Notes under the pieces: generated by a model | Seen by the model: the letters and a program-made list of their open reading frames with translations, nothing else | Told to the model about the DNA's origin: nothing | Database searches by the model: none | Program-made: the position numbers and the translations under genes | Origin: SURF-32 sp964648365 | GTDB taxonomy: Bacteria > Planctomycetota > Phycisphaerae > UBA1845 | Reading direction: 5' to 3' | DNA length: 21,694 bases | Assembly: GCA_964648365.1 (NCBI GenBank) | Contig: CAZYLK010000096.1 | Location: 1-21,694, forward strand | Shown: positions 1 to 7,190 of the stretch, in pieces | Layout of the letters: each line of letters begins with the position of its first letter | How positions within the stretch are numbered: position 1 is the first letter of the stretch

Positions 1-158
1 TGCGTGTAGGTCTCGGTGGGGGCCTTATCATCAACAACGCCGATGTCCTCGCACGGGATGGTCGCGATGACCTCCCGCTGCCGCGATAGGACGAGCTGGC
101 CATCCTTGATGGACAGGTGCGTCGGACCGGTAGAGATTTCGACGGTGCGCTTGATCAC
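1..158 (-). CDS. cas1: CRISPR-associated endonuclease Cas1, N-terminal fragment (cut by window edge)
   Basis: Reading the minus strand from a GTG at 158-156 gives 52 codons that run off the window start. The translation begins V/M-IKRTVEIS, then THLSIKDGQLVL, and contains IPCEDIGVV, followed by a TETYTH-like segment. This is the typical N-terminal beta-domain opening of type II Cas1, the integrase that inserts new spacers together with Cas2. An AGGGG Shine-Dalgarno-like stretch (about 169-173) lies roughly 10 nt upstream of the GTG. The gene starts 45 nt after the cas9 stop on the same strand, so it is probably co-transcribed with cas9. The catalytic C-terminal domain is outside the window, so intactness cannot be judged. 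I see the N-terminal motifs directly; the role is from family knowledge. Confidence 0.85.
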   Translation of the reverse strand, partial: MIKRTVEISTGPTHLSIKDGQLVLSRQREVIATIPCEDIGVVDDKAPTETYT

Positions 159-203
159 GACGGATGCCCCTGATGGGGGTATCGGCGGGATCAGGCGCGG
201 CGT

Positions 204-3200
204 TCAGTCGCGATCCAACACCGTCACGGCGCCGAGCGGGCTGACGCGGACCTTCATGGCGTGCGGATGGCCCGGCGGCGCGAGGTTCTTGAGATCGCTC
301 GGCGTAGCCTCAAACTCGTCGCGTTTCGAGTTCGGAACCGTTCTTCCTTCAGAATCCCTGCGTTCGCCAGCAGCCCGTGCATCCCAGTGTGGGACCATGA
401 CCACGCGCTTTGCCTTCATGATCTCGGCGACCACGAAGTAGTCAACCTCGCCGGTCCTCTTATGCTTCATGTAGACGGTTTCCCCCTCGCACAGGCTCAT
501 GACGAACCGGCCGCCTTTAACGTCGTCGTCGGCGCGATCGACGAGCGGGTGGGCGGCCTCGATCTTCGCGATCGCCGGCCGCCACTGCGCCCGCTCCCGC
601 TGCCAGCGTGCATACTCGTCTCGCTTCAGATCGCGGAAGTACTTCGGCTTGGGCACACCGGCCTCGCGGAAGGCGCGCAGCTTCGCGAGCTTGTGCTGCG
701 CTGTTTCGTAGGTAGTGACGACGCTACCTGTCCATTTCCCCTTCCCATTCTTCCGGATCTCGATGTGATGGTTGTTCTGGCTGTCGTAGAGCCGCACAGT
801 TTCCAGGCTTGTTTCCTTCCCCTTCTCCCCCGTCGCGTAGTCATAGCCGATCCGTTGAATCTCGACGGGGTCGGTGTTGCTCCAGAGTAGAACGACGCGA
901 TGGATGGGTACGCCGCTCTCCATGGTCAATGGCCCGTGCTGGTCGATCGATCGCTTGAGATCCGCTCTGACGTAATTGTCCGGGTCCAGGCCTCGCTTCT
1001 CGAGATCCTTTCGGATACGACGACGGAGCCCGATGTCACGGACAATCCCGCCCTTGTCCGGCTTCGGATCGACCTGCTTCTGCATGAAGCCGGGGCTCTT
1101 CACCACCTTCTTCGCCTGCTTGACAGCGTCGTCGTGCGACAGCGCTGCCTTGCCGATGCGCAAGCGCCTTGCGATCCGGTCGATCGCCTCCTGGTCAGTC
1201 TCGTGACGCGGAAGCCGGAGGTGACTGGGCTTCAGGAAGTCCGACTTTGTCTCCCCAAGCACGTTCTGGCGAACTGTGGTCCGTTCCTTCACTCGCTCCT
1301 TGTAGGTCACGTCGTCGCGGTGCCAGACGTCGAGCGCGGGGCCCTGCTGGGTCGCCTTGTGGAGATGGCCGACAATCTTGCGCTTCACGGGTCGGTGGCA
1401 GATCGGCCTGACGCTTCCGGGATTGCCGAAGACCGCCCGCCCGACGGCGGCGCGGAAATCCTCGCGCGCTTTGTACGGCGGCGGCGGTTTGAGGGGAAAG
1501 CTGCGACGGTAGCTGTCCATCGCCTCTTCGTCGGCCGTGTTGATGCCGGCGATGTCGGCCAGCCGTTCCCGCTCTTCCCATGCGATCTGCAGACGCCGAT
1601 CACACAGCGCGATCACGACGGCATCGATAGCATGATGCCGGTGATCGCCGCGGTCCTTCTCCTTGCGCTCCTGCCTTTGCTTGTCGTCGATAACGTGCGA
1701 CTTCCGATCGTGCGGATCGAAGAACAGCCCCCATGCGCGCCGCAGGCGGCTGGTCCAGATTCCGTCGGTGGCGAAGATCTTCCGTTCATCGCTCCCTCCG
1801 CTGCGCTCGGGCAGTCCCTTACCGCCGTACAGGGCATCAGCCAGATAAGCCATGACCTGCCGCGCGGCGTACTTGGTGGCGGCGTCCTGCCGGTCTGTCA
1901 TTCCCTGGATTCCGGGATCAGAGACATCCATTTTGAATCGCTCGCTCTTCGCATGGTCGTCCCGCTTCGTGAAGTAGCAGGCCCAGAGCGGCTCGCCACC
2001 CTTGACCTCCGAGAACTTCGGCCGCTCGACCTCACCGTAGACGCCCTCCACCCAGACCATGCCCTGATCAAAGCCGGGGCCGTCAGACCAGTACTCTCGG
2101 GGCGTTCGCCGCCCCATTTCCCGGTTGCAGTTCGTGTGCGCCAGGACGATGTTTGAAAGCCCGTTGTGACCGCCGCTGGCGCGTGGAATGATGTGCGCCA
2201 CCTCACAATCCTCCCCCCGGGCCGCCTTCAGCGTCGTGAGGCCACCCTGGCCGCACAGCGGACACCGGTTCCCCTGTTGCACGCACAGAATGACGCGGTC
2301 GATGGCGGCCCGCTGCTGCGTGGTTGTGACGTGCGGCGCGTCAAGCCCAAACTCGCCATCGCGGATAATGTCAGTGCGAATGCGATTCCGCAGCCTGTTC
2401 TTGAAGAGCAGCCGATCGGCGTCCTTCTTGCCCATTTGCGCTTCGCGCGACAATTCGACGTACACATGATCCGGCTTGCACGCGAACTCGGTCATGTATT
2501 CGACCAGATGCCGGCGGACTTCGTGGATTGCTTTGCGGACGACGGGGTTGCTGACCATCGGCGCGGGCGGCGGCTCGGCCAGCGGCTCGCCGGTCTCGCG
2601 GTCGATCACCGGTTCGCCGTTCTTCATGAGCGTGTGCTTGCCCATGTAGTAGCGATCGCGGGCGGTGGCGCCCTTCGCGCCGGTGGCGTAGCGTCGGCGC
2701 ATCGTCTCGTCTAGCGGCTTGCCGGTGGTCACGTCCACGAACTCCGCATCCCCCGCAAGCAGCTTTCGCGCCTCGATCTGCGTCAGCCAGCGGCAGCCCG
2801 TCGGACTTCTGTCGTCCGGCCACGGCTGCGGACGGTCCATGACCGTGAGCAGATTTCGGACGGCGCGGCGCCCCATGCTCAGTCGTTTGGCGTCAGGTTT
2901 GGGCCTGGTCCGCCACGCAACCACGAGCGCGTCAGCCTGGGCCTCGTCCAGGCCCGCCCAGTCCATCGCACCGGTTTTCAGCTTCTCGGCGTCCTCCTCG
3001 TGCTCCGGCGAGAATTTGAGGATCGCGCGATTCACCCCCTCGCGCACGCGCTGGGGCATGGCCGCCCACTTTCCCGGCGTCACCGCGCCGTGGATGATCT
3101 CCCGGCTGAACCAGTCGGTATTGATGGTCTTCTCTTCGTCCGAGTCCTCGTTGCGGAACCTGCACGGGGACCGCTTCTTGTCATGTGTCCACTTGTCCTT

Positions 3201-4337
3201 GCCATACCACTTCGCCATCTTCCGTCGAAGATCAGTCACGCTCACGGTGCGTTTCGGACGCTCGGGCGTGACCTTGATCTCGCCCGTCTTGCGGTCCTTC
3301 TTGCGGGTCTCTGTCAGCGTCCCGAGCGGGCCGCTCAGGTACGCCTTGATCTTCTCTCGCTCCTCGGGGGTCAGCGGGCGTGCCGCCTTATTGCACTCGA
3401 TGATCCTGAGGTTGTTGACCGTCTCGACAACCAGGTAGCGTGAGGCATACATGTCGGCATGCGGGACGCACCGCTCCTCGGGATGGAGGTTGCACCGGCC
3501 GAGGGTGCCCAAATCCCAGTTGGTTGCGCGCTGGCCGAACAGCAAGCCCTGGTGGCGCCAAACGGTGTCCTTAGCCGGGTTGTCCAAGGCCAGCCGCAGT
3601 TCCGGGGTGAGCAGTTTCGCCGTCTGACCGTCAAACGCGGACTGCCTTTCCCACAGGCACGTGAACTCATCGCGAATCATTGCGCGGTCCGCGCAATGTT
3701 CGTACGAACCCGCCTTGTTGCGGACGGCTGCGCGCCACTCGCGCGGCCCGTTCCGATTGTTCTGAGGCCGCCTGTCTTCAGTCGTTATCGCCGTGATCCG
3801 CTCCCCGCGGACCCTCGCGATGAATTCGCCAAACGTGCGCGCGCTCTTCTCGCTCATCTTAGCACGCACTGACTTAATTGCCGCGGTAACCCTACCGTCG
3901 TCCCTCGCCGCGTCGTCTTCGGCTTCGTCATCCGGATCAGGAACGTGCAGGCCAAGCGCGCCGCGTCGCTGCGCCAGGTGCAGCAGCACGCGGCCGAAGT
4001 GGAACGGCGACAGCGGCACTTTCAGCCCAAGTCGTCGCAGCTCCCACGGGTCCGTCTCCTCCAGGAGCGTCGCGAACGCGGCATGCGACGCGGGCAGTAG
4101 CCCAGCCTCGATCAGCTTGAGCCGCAGCAGGCGCTTGCGCGCGGCCCGCCGGGCGAGCGTGATTCGGGTGCGCCGCACCATCCGCCGCTTCGCATTCTTG
4201 GGGTCGCCCCGTTTGTCGTCGGATTCATCGACGCCGGCCGGGAAGATGGATACGCCGGTCGTGATTGAACCCGTCTTGCCGTCAATCCAGGCAGATCCAA
4301 CAGAATTAGAACCGATGTCCAAGCCCAACGTGATCAT
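204..4337 (-). CDS. cas9: CRISPR-associated endonuclease Cas9 (type II, probably II-C), 1377 aa
   Basis: RNA-guided DNA endonuclease. The chosen start is the ATG at 4337-4335, because MITLGLDIGSNSVGSAW is the canonical RuvC-I opening (D7) and GGGAG lies 8 nt upstream; the frame stays open 17 codons further but that stretch has no Cas9 character. Visible parts: the Arg-rich bridge helix (about residues 46-78), a long REC region (80-600), RuvC-II VYVELSREA with E628, HNH (about 685-745), RuvC-III HHAIDAVVIAL with H902 and D905, and a long C-terminal WED/PAM-interacting region ending VSPLGAVTVLDRD. HNH carries a probable zinc site (C692, C695, H734, C737), H715 as general base and N738. The residue before H715 is Ala714 where most Cas9 have Asp. 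At 1377 aa it is longer than the roughly 1000-1100 aa common in II-C. cas1 follows directly, and a tracrRNA candidate lies upstream on the other strand. The II-C assignment is inference from gene order and the C-terminal motifs. Confidence 0.96.
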   Translation of the reverse strand: MITLGLDIGSNSVGSAWIDGKTGSITTGVSIFPAGVDESDDKRGDPKNAKRRMVRRTRITLARRAARKRLLRLKLIEAGLLPASHAAFATLLEETDPWELRRLGLKVPLSPFHFGRVLLHLAQRRGALGLHVPDPDDEAEDDAARDDGRVTAAIKSVRAKMSEKSARTFGEFIARVRGERITAITTEDRRPQNNRNGPREWRAAVRNKAGSYEHCADRAMIRDEFTCLWERQSAFDGQTAKLLTPELRLALDNPAKDTVWRHQGLLFGQRATNWDLGTLGRCNLHPEERCVPHADMYASRYLVVETVNNLRIIECNKAARPLTPEEREKIKAYLSGPLGTLTETRKKDRKTGEIKVTPERPKRTVSVTDLRRKMAKWYGKDKWTHDKKRSPCRFRNEDSDEEKTINTDWFSREIIHGAVTPGKWAAMPQRVREGVNRAILKFSPEHEEDAEKLKTGAMDWAGLDEAQADALVVAWRTRPKPDAKRLSMGRRAVRNLLTVMDRPQPWPDDRSPTGCRWLTQIEARKLLAGDAEFVDVTTGKPLDETMRRRYATGAKGATARDRYYMGKHTLMKNGEPVIDRETGEPLAEPPPAPMVSNPVVRKAIHEVRRHLVEYMTEFACKPDHVYVELSREAQMGKKDADRLLFKNRLRNRIRTDIIRDGEFGLDAPHVTTTQQRAAIDRVILCVQQGNRCPLCGQGGLTTLKAARGEDCEVAHIIPRASGGHNGLSNIVLAHTNCNREMGRRTPREYWSDGPGFDQGMVWVEGVYGEVERPKFSEVKGGEPLWACYFTKRDDHAKSERFKMDVSDPGIQGMTDRQDAATKYAARQVMAYLADALYGGKGLPERSGGSDERKIFATDGIWTSRLRRAWGLFFDPHDRKSHVIDDKQRQERKEKDRGDHRHHAIDAVVIALCDRRLQIAWEERERLADIAGINTADEEAMDSYRRSFPLKPPPPYKAREDFRAAVGRAVFGNPGSVRPICHRPVKRKIVGHLHKATQQGPALDVWHRDDVTYKERVKERTTVRQNVLGETKSDFLKPSHLRLPRHETDQEAIDRIARRLRIGKAALSHDDAVKQAKKVVKSPGFMQKQVDPKPDKGGIVRDIGLRRRIRKDLEKRGLDPDNYVRADLKRSIDQHGPLTMESGVPIHRVVLLWSNTDPVEIQRIGYDYATGEKGKETSLETVRLYDSQNNHHIEIRKNGKGKWTGSVVTTYETAQHKLAKLRAFREAGVPKPKYFRDLKRDEYARWQRERAQWRPAIAKIEAAHPLVDRADDDVKGGRFVMSLCEGETVYMKHKRTGEVDYFVVAEIMKAKRVVMVPHWDARAAGERRDSEGRTVPNSKRDEFEATPSDLKNLAPPGHPHAMKVRVSPLGAVTVLDRD

Positions 4338-4401
4338 GCATCGTGCTCCCGTGACGCAATTGTCCAGCCGGATCGTACCGCGGACCACGCCCTAACGGAA
4401 G

Positions 4402-4416
4402 GCGAACCCAGTTCGC
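4402..4416. repeat. Perfect inverted repeat in the cas9 upstream region
   Basis: GCGAAC-CCA-GTTCGC is a perfect 6-bp inverted repeat with a 3-nt centre, 65 nt before the cas9 start and just before the divergent TTGACA box at 4438. It could be an operator half-site pair or a small hairpin in the cas9 5' leader. Short palindromes arise by chance in GC-rich DNA, so confidence is low. Confidence 0.25.
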
Positions 4417-4437
4417 GACTTTCTCCGGGCGGGGGGC

Positions 4438-4468
4438 TTGACACCGTGGGCGAATGGCGGAATATGAC
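4438..4468 (+). promoter_or_regulatory. Candidate sigma70-type promoter of the tracrRNA
   Basis: A perfect -35 box TTGACA (4438-4443) is followed by TATGAC (4463-4468) after 19 nt, or by the weaker AATATG (4461-4466) after 17 nt. Initiation near 4475 would give an RNA of about 100 nt ending at the terminator at 4543-4576. It reads away from cas9. The -35 match is strong and the -10 is imperfect. Confidence 0.5.
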
Positions 4469-4474
4469 GGCCAG

Positions 4475-4576
4475 TGTAATCGATCTTGGCCTGGGGTTTT
4501 ACGCAACAAGAGTTAAATCGCAGGCACCGCCAACAGGCGACCACCGCAGCTCGCACAAACGACCTGCGGTTTTTTT
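4475..4576 (+). ncRNA. Candidate tracrRNA of the type II CRISPR system
   Basis: This stretch, divergent from cas9, has the architecture of a tracrRNA gene. After the promoter comes a non-coding segment (about 4477-4518) as candidate anti-repeat, ending in CAAGAGTTAAAT, which recalls the CAAGTTAAAAT end of the SpCas9 anti-repeat. A short hairpin CGCC-AACA-GGCG (4528-4539) sits in the nexus position. Last is a terminator hairpin (4543-4570) with seven T. No ORF occupies the region, and its position beside cas9 is usual for tracrRNA. The repeat it should pair with is not in the window, so the anti-repeat cannot be confirmed. The 5' end is inferred from the promoter and could be off by several bases. 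Confidence 0.6.
4543..4576 (+). terminator. Intrinsic terminator of the tracrRNA candidate
   Basis: ACCGCAG (4543-4549) pairs perfectly with CTGCGGT (4564-4570). Inside, after a C-C mismatch, TCG pairs with CGA around a CACAAA loop. The stem runs straight into seven T (4570-4576). The T-run is on the plus strand only, so the element ends a plus-strand RNA and not the flanking minus-strand genes. Confidence 0.8.
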
Positions 4577-4620
4577 CTGCGCAAGCGGGGGATTCAGCGC
4601 AGGGTCGGGCGCTGCCCCCC

Positions 4621-6507
4621 CTACGACATCGCCAGAATCGGCAGCGCCAGGGCGCGGCCGCGGGGTTCTCTGGCGTCGCGGGCGGGGACGTTGCAGGGGA
4701 TGGTGGGTGTGCCGGGGAGGGCGTGGTCGGCGAGGGAGGCGGCGGCGGTGCCGCGCATGGGCAGGGGGCTGATGGGGGGGGCCTGGAGGCGGCGGATCTT
4801 GCCGAAACGCAGGCGCACCGCCCAGCCGAGCGTGTGTCGCACGGTCTGAGCCAGGCCCCACATGCCCAGCCCCTGCCACAGGGCGTCGGCCAGGTACAGC
4901 TTCGACTTCGGCGCGACCAGCACCTTGGCGAAGCGCAGCGGATTGTAGAAGTACGCGTAGGCCAACAGGATGTTGATCTGCTTGCGCCAGGGCTTGGGAT
5001 GATGAGAGGCGATGACGTAGTTGCCGCCGAGCATGTGCGGTTCCACCCTGCGGCCGGCGACGCTCTCATACGCCATGCCCGACGTGTATGTTCCTGAATA
5101 GAGTTTGGATCCGGTGGCGGGCACCAGCATGAGCACCTGCATGCTGACCGCGCCGGACTTTCGCAGCAGGCGAATCTGGTTGAGCAGGCCGTAGGGCCGC
5201 TCACCGCGGCTGATGAGCGGCTGTTCGTCGTGGTGCATCATCATGGGCATCGGGCAGATGCCGTGCCGCTGGAGCAGATCCAGCGCCTCGGTCGTCTTGC
5301 TGACGCTCTGCCCCTTCTTCACCAGGGTGGCCGTCATATCCTCGACGCCGAGCCACAGCGAGCGCACGCCGGCTTTGCGCACGTCGGGCAGATGATCCCG
5401 CAGGCGAAGCGTGTCATGCACGGTGACCTCGGTGCCCCAGCGGATACGCTTGCGGATCGGCTGTCCGTCGATTTCCGTCTTTGCCAGCGTCTCGACGATG
5501 TCGAGCGTGCGGTCCTTGTCGTCGAAGAAGTTGTCGTCGGCGCCGAAGTACTTGCGGATGCCGTAGGTCTGATAGAGCCGGGTGAACTCATCCGCGACGC
5601 GGGCGCCGCTCTTGGCCCGGTGCTGCCGCTGGTTGTACGCCGGAATGGGGCAGTAGGGGCAGGCGAACTTGCAGCCGAAGGTCAGAACGATCGACCCGAT
5701 CGGACTGAGCCGGCGGATGCGCTCCGGCGGCAGAGCGCGCGGGCCGAGGGTGGCGCCGCGACTGGGCGCCTCGAGCAGGCCGTAACCCAGCACCGGGTGC
5801 GGCAGCTCGTCCAGGTCAGCGACGAGCCGCTGTACACCGGTATCCACGAGTTCGACGGCCGCGCCGCTGCCGTTCGTGCGGGCGTAGACCAGCCCGGGGA
5901 CGCCGTCCAGCACGCCCTCGTCGCGACAACGCAAAAATGCGTCGCGCAGCGACTCCCGCGGAGACTTCGCTTCCAGCAGCGTCTCGACGAGGCTCAGAAC
6001 GACGTATTCCTCGCCTGTGACGGCCACGTCCGCGCCCCAGGGATCGCCGGGATCCGGGCCGAAGACGTCCCACGGTTCGTAAATGGCCTTAGGTCCGCCG
6101 GCGATGACCAGCGGGCGATGGGCCGGGTCGATGCGACAGGCGTCCCGGATCAGCGCTTCGCAGCACGCGGTGTGAAGCTGCATGCTGGACACCATGAAGA
6201 TGTCGGGCATGCGCCCGTCGAGGCGCATCTTGGACGGTTCAAAACGCGGATTCCACTGCTGCAGGACAATGCGGGTCTTGTCGAACCCGGCATCGGCCAT
6301 GGCCGAGCCAATCGCCCGGACGCCGGCCGGGGCCATGCGCATGTCGGCGTAGATGAAGGGCAGCATGCGCGTCCGATGATCGAACGCGCAGGCGATGACG
6401 GTGGTCAGATCGTAGCGCGGCCGCCGGCTGCGCAGTCGATCACGCAGCGCCGTGAGCGCCCCGCCGGGCAGCAGTTCATCCCCGCGCGGTCGGCGTGGTA
6501 GTTCCAT
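4621..6507 (-). CDS. B12-binding-type radical SAM protein, function unknown
   Basis: Radical SAM enzyme of 628 residues. The cluster motif CX3CX2C is C279-C283-C286 (CKFACPYC), in the context IVLTFGCKFACPYCPIPAY. The N-terminal half (about 35-200) looks like the cobalamin-binding Rossmann region of B12-type radical SAM proteins, with segments such as MPDIFMVSSMQ and LVIAGGPKAIYEPWDVF, but I do not see the classical DxHxxG B12 motif. After the cluster come GADDNFFDD and a TIM-barrel stretch (WGTEV, LWLGVEDM). The C-terminal 60 residues are Pro/Ala-rich and look poorly conserved. Start ATG 6507-6505 has GGAGG 9 nt upstream. It is followed after the tracrRNA interval by cas9 on the same strand, but nothing links it to CRISPR function. 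The substrate cannot be told from sequence. Confidence 0.88.
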   Translation of the reverse strand: MELPRRPRGDELLPGGALTALRDRLRSRRPRYDLTTVIACAFDHRTRMLPFIYADMRMAPAGVRAIGSAMADAGFDKTRIVLQQWNPRFEPSKMRLDGRMPDIFMVSSMQLHTACCEALIRDACRIDPAHRPLVIAGGPKAIYEPWDVFGPDPGDPWGADVAVTGEEYVVLSLVETLLEAKSPRESLRDAFLRCRDEGVLDGVPGLVYARTNGSGAAVELVDTGVQRLVADLDELPHPVLGYGLLEAPSRGATLGPRALPPERIRRLSPIGSIVLTFGCKFACPYCPIPAYNQRQHRAKSGARVADEFTRLYQTYGIRKYFGADDNFFDDKDRTLDIVETLAKTEIDGQPIRKRIRWGTEVTVHDTLRLRDHLPDVRKAGVRSLWLGVEDMTATLVKKGQSVSKTTEALDLLQRHGICPMPMMMHHDEQPLISRGERPYGLLNQIRLLRKSGAVSMQVLMLVPATGSKLYSGTYTSGMAYESVAGRRVEPHMLGGNYVIASHHPKPWRKQINILLAYAYFYNPLRFAKVLVAPKSKLYLADALWQGLGMWGLAQTVRHTLGWAVRLRFGKIRRLQAPPISPLPMRGTAAASLADHALPGTPTIPCNVPARDAREPRGRALALPILAMS

Positions 6508-6520
6508 CGCGACAACCCTC

Positions 6521-6594
6521 CATCACGCGCAGGCCGTGATGCGCTCCGGCCGTCCGACCCACGCGCGAGCGGATGCGCCTGGTGTCGGACGGCC
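6521..6594 (-). promoter_or_regulatory. Two stem-loops in the leader of the radical SAM gene
   Basis: Immediately upstream of the Shine-Dalgarno sequence of the radical SAM gene are two inverted repeats. One is an 11-bp perfect pair, GGCCGTCCGAC (6548-6558) with GTCGGACGGCC (6584-6594), enclosing 25 nt that contain a possible inner GCGC/GCGC stem. The other is a 7-bp perfect pair, CATCACG (6521-6527) with CGTGATG (6535-6541). The second ends only a few bases before GGAGG, so folding could affect ribosome access. No B12-box or other known riboswitch consensus is seen. The structure is visible; the regulatory role is inferred. Confidence 0.4.
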
Positions 6595-6714
6595 TCAAAG
6601 CGCTGACAATGCTGGTCCGTTCGGCGAATCGCCGGCCGTCAATACTGGCGCGGCTGCCTTCGACCGGGCCGAAGACGGTGCGGCGCCCCGGACGTCACTG
6701 AAGGCGGGCGCAGC

Positions 6715-6740
6715 AAAGCGGGCCGGGAGACCCGGCCTGC
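6715..6740 (-). terminator. Intrinsic terminator-like hairpin after the RRM gene
   Basis: On the minus strand, 37 nt after the RRM stop, a 10-bp stem (GCAGGCCGGG with CCCGGCCCGC, one G-T wobble) has a TCT loop and is followed by TTTGCT. The stem is very stable but the T-tract is only three bases. Position and orientation fit termination of the RRM transcript. Confidence 0.6.
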
Positions 6741-6776
6741 CCTGCGACGCATCAGTGGCTGCCGATCGGCGGATTC

Positions 6777-7190
6777 TTACCAGCGATCGCCGCGGTCGCC
6801 GCGGTCGCCGCGACCTCCGCGTCCACCGCCGCCGCCGCCGCCACGTCCGCCGCCGTACCCGCCGCGACCTCCGCCGCCGCCGCCGCCACCACGGCCGCCG
6901 CCGTAGCCACCGCGACCGCCGCCGCCACCCCCGCCACCGCTGGGCTTGGGCTTGGCTTCATTGACCTTCAGGGCGCGGCCCTCGAAGTCCTTGCCGTCGA
7001 GCGCCGCAATGGCGGCCTGAGCCTCGGAGTCCGAGGCCATCTCGACGAATCCGAATCCCTTGCTCTGACCGGTGTCGCGGTCCGAGATGATGCTGACGCT
7101 TTCGACGGTTCCAAACTCGCCGAACAGTTGCGTCAACTCGTCGCTGCCGACGTTGTAGCTCAGGTTTCCGACGTAAAGCTTACGTCCCAT
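6777..7190 (-). CDS. Glycine-rich RNA-binding protein (single RRM)
   Basis: Small RNA-binding protein of 137 residues, starting MGRKLYVGNLSYNV. A single RRM spans about residues 3-80, with RNP2 LYVGNL (5-10) and RNP1 KGFGFVEM (44-51), including the aromatic residues that stack on RNA bases. Residues 84-137 are a Gly/Arg tail with GGYGGGRGG repeats, ending RGDRGDRGDRW. This architecture matches the glycine-rich RRM proteins of cyanobacteria and planctomycetes, often cold-induced RNA chaperones. The frame is open for 104 codons upstream, but the ATG at 7190-7188 is chosen because the RRM begins there and GGAG lies 11 nt before it. It probably has its own transcription unit, given the terminator-like hairpins on both sides. 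Confidence 0.93.
   Translation of the reverse strand: MGRKLYVGNLSYNVGSDELTQLFGEFGTVESVSIISDRDTGQSKGFGFVEMASDSEAQAAIAALDGKDFEGRALKVNEAKPKPSGGGGGGGGRGGYGGGRGGGGGGGGRGGYGGGRGGGGGGGRGGRGDRGDRGDRW

Noticed and set aside
900..2156. Long plus-strand open frame (418 codons) across cas9
   Set aside because: It lies wholly antisense to the clear Cas9 frame and shows no domain motifs; a GC-rich codon-position shadow.
5230..6501. Plus-strand open frame of 423 codons
   Set aside because: Antisense to the radical SAM gene, with Arg/His/Ala-rich composition and no recognisable motif.
6508..6600. Cobalamin riboswitch before the radical SAM gene
   Set aside because: The stems are real, but no B12-box-like conserved sequence was found, so I list only an unnamed structured leader.
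6780..6950. GC-rich short repeats resembling an array
   Set aside because: They encode the Gly/Arg tail of the RRM protein in frame; not a CRISPR array or an intergenic repeat.
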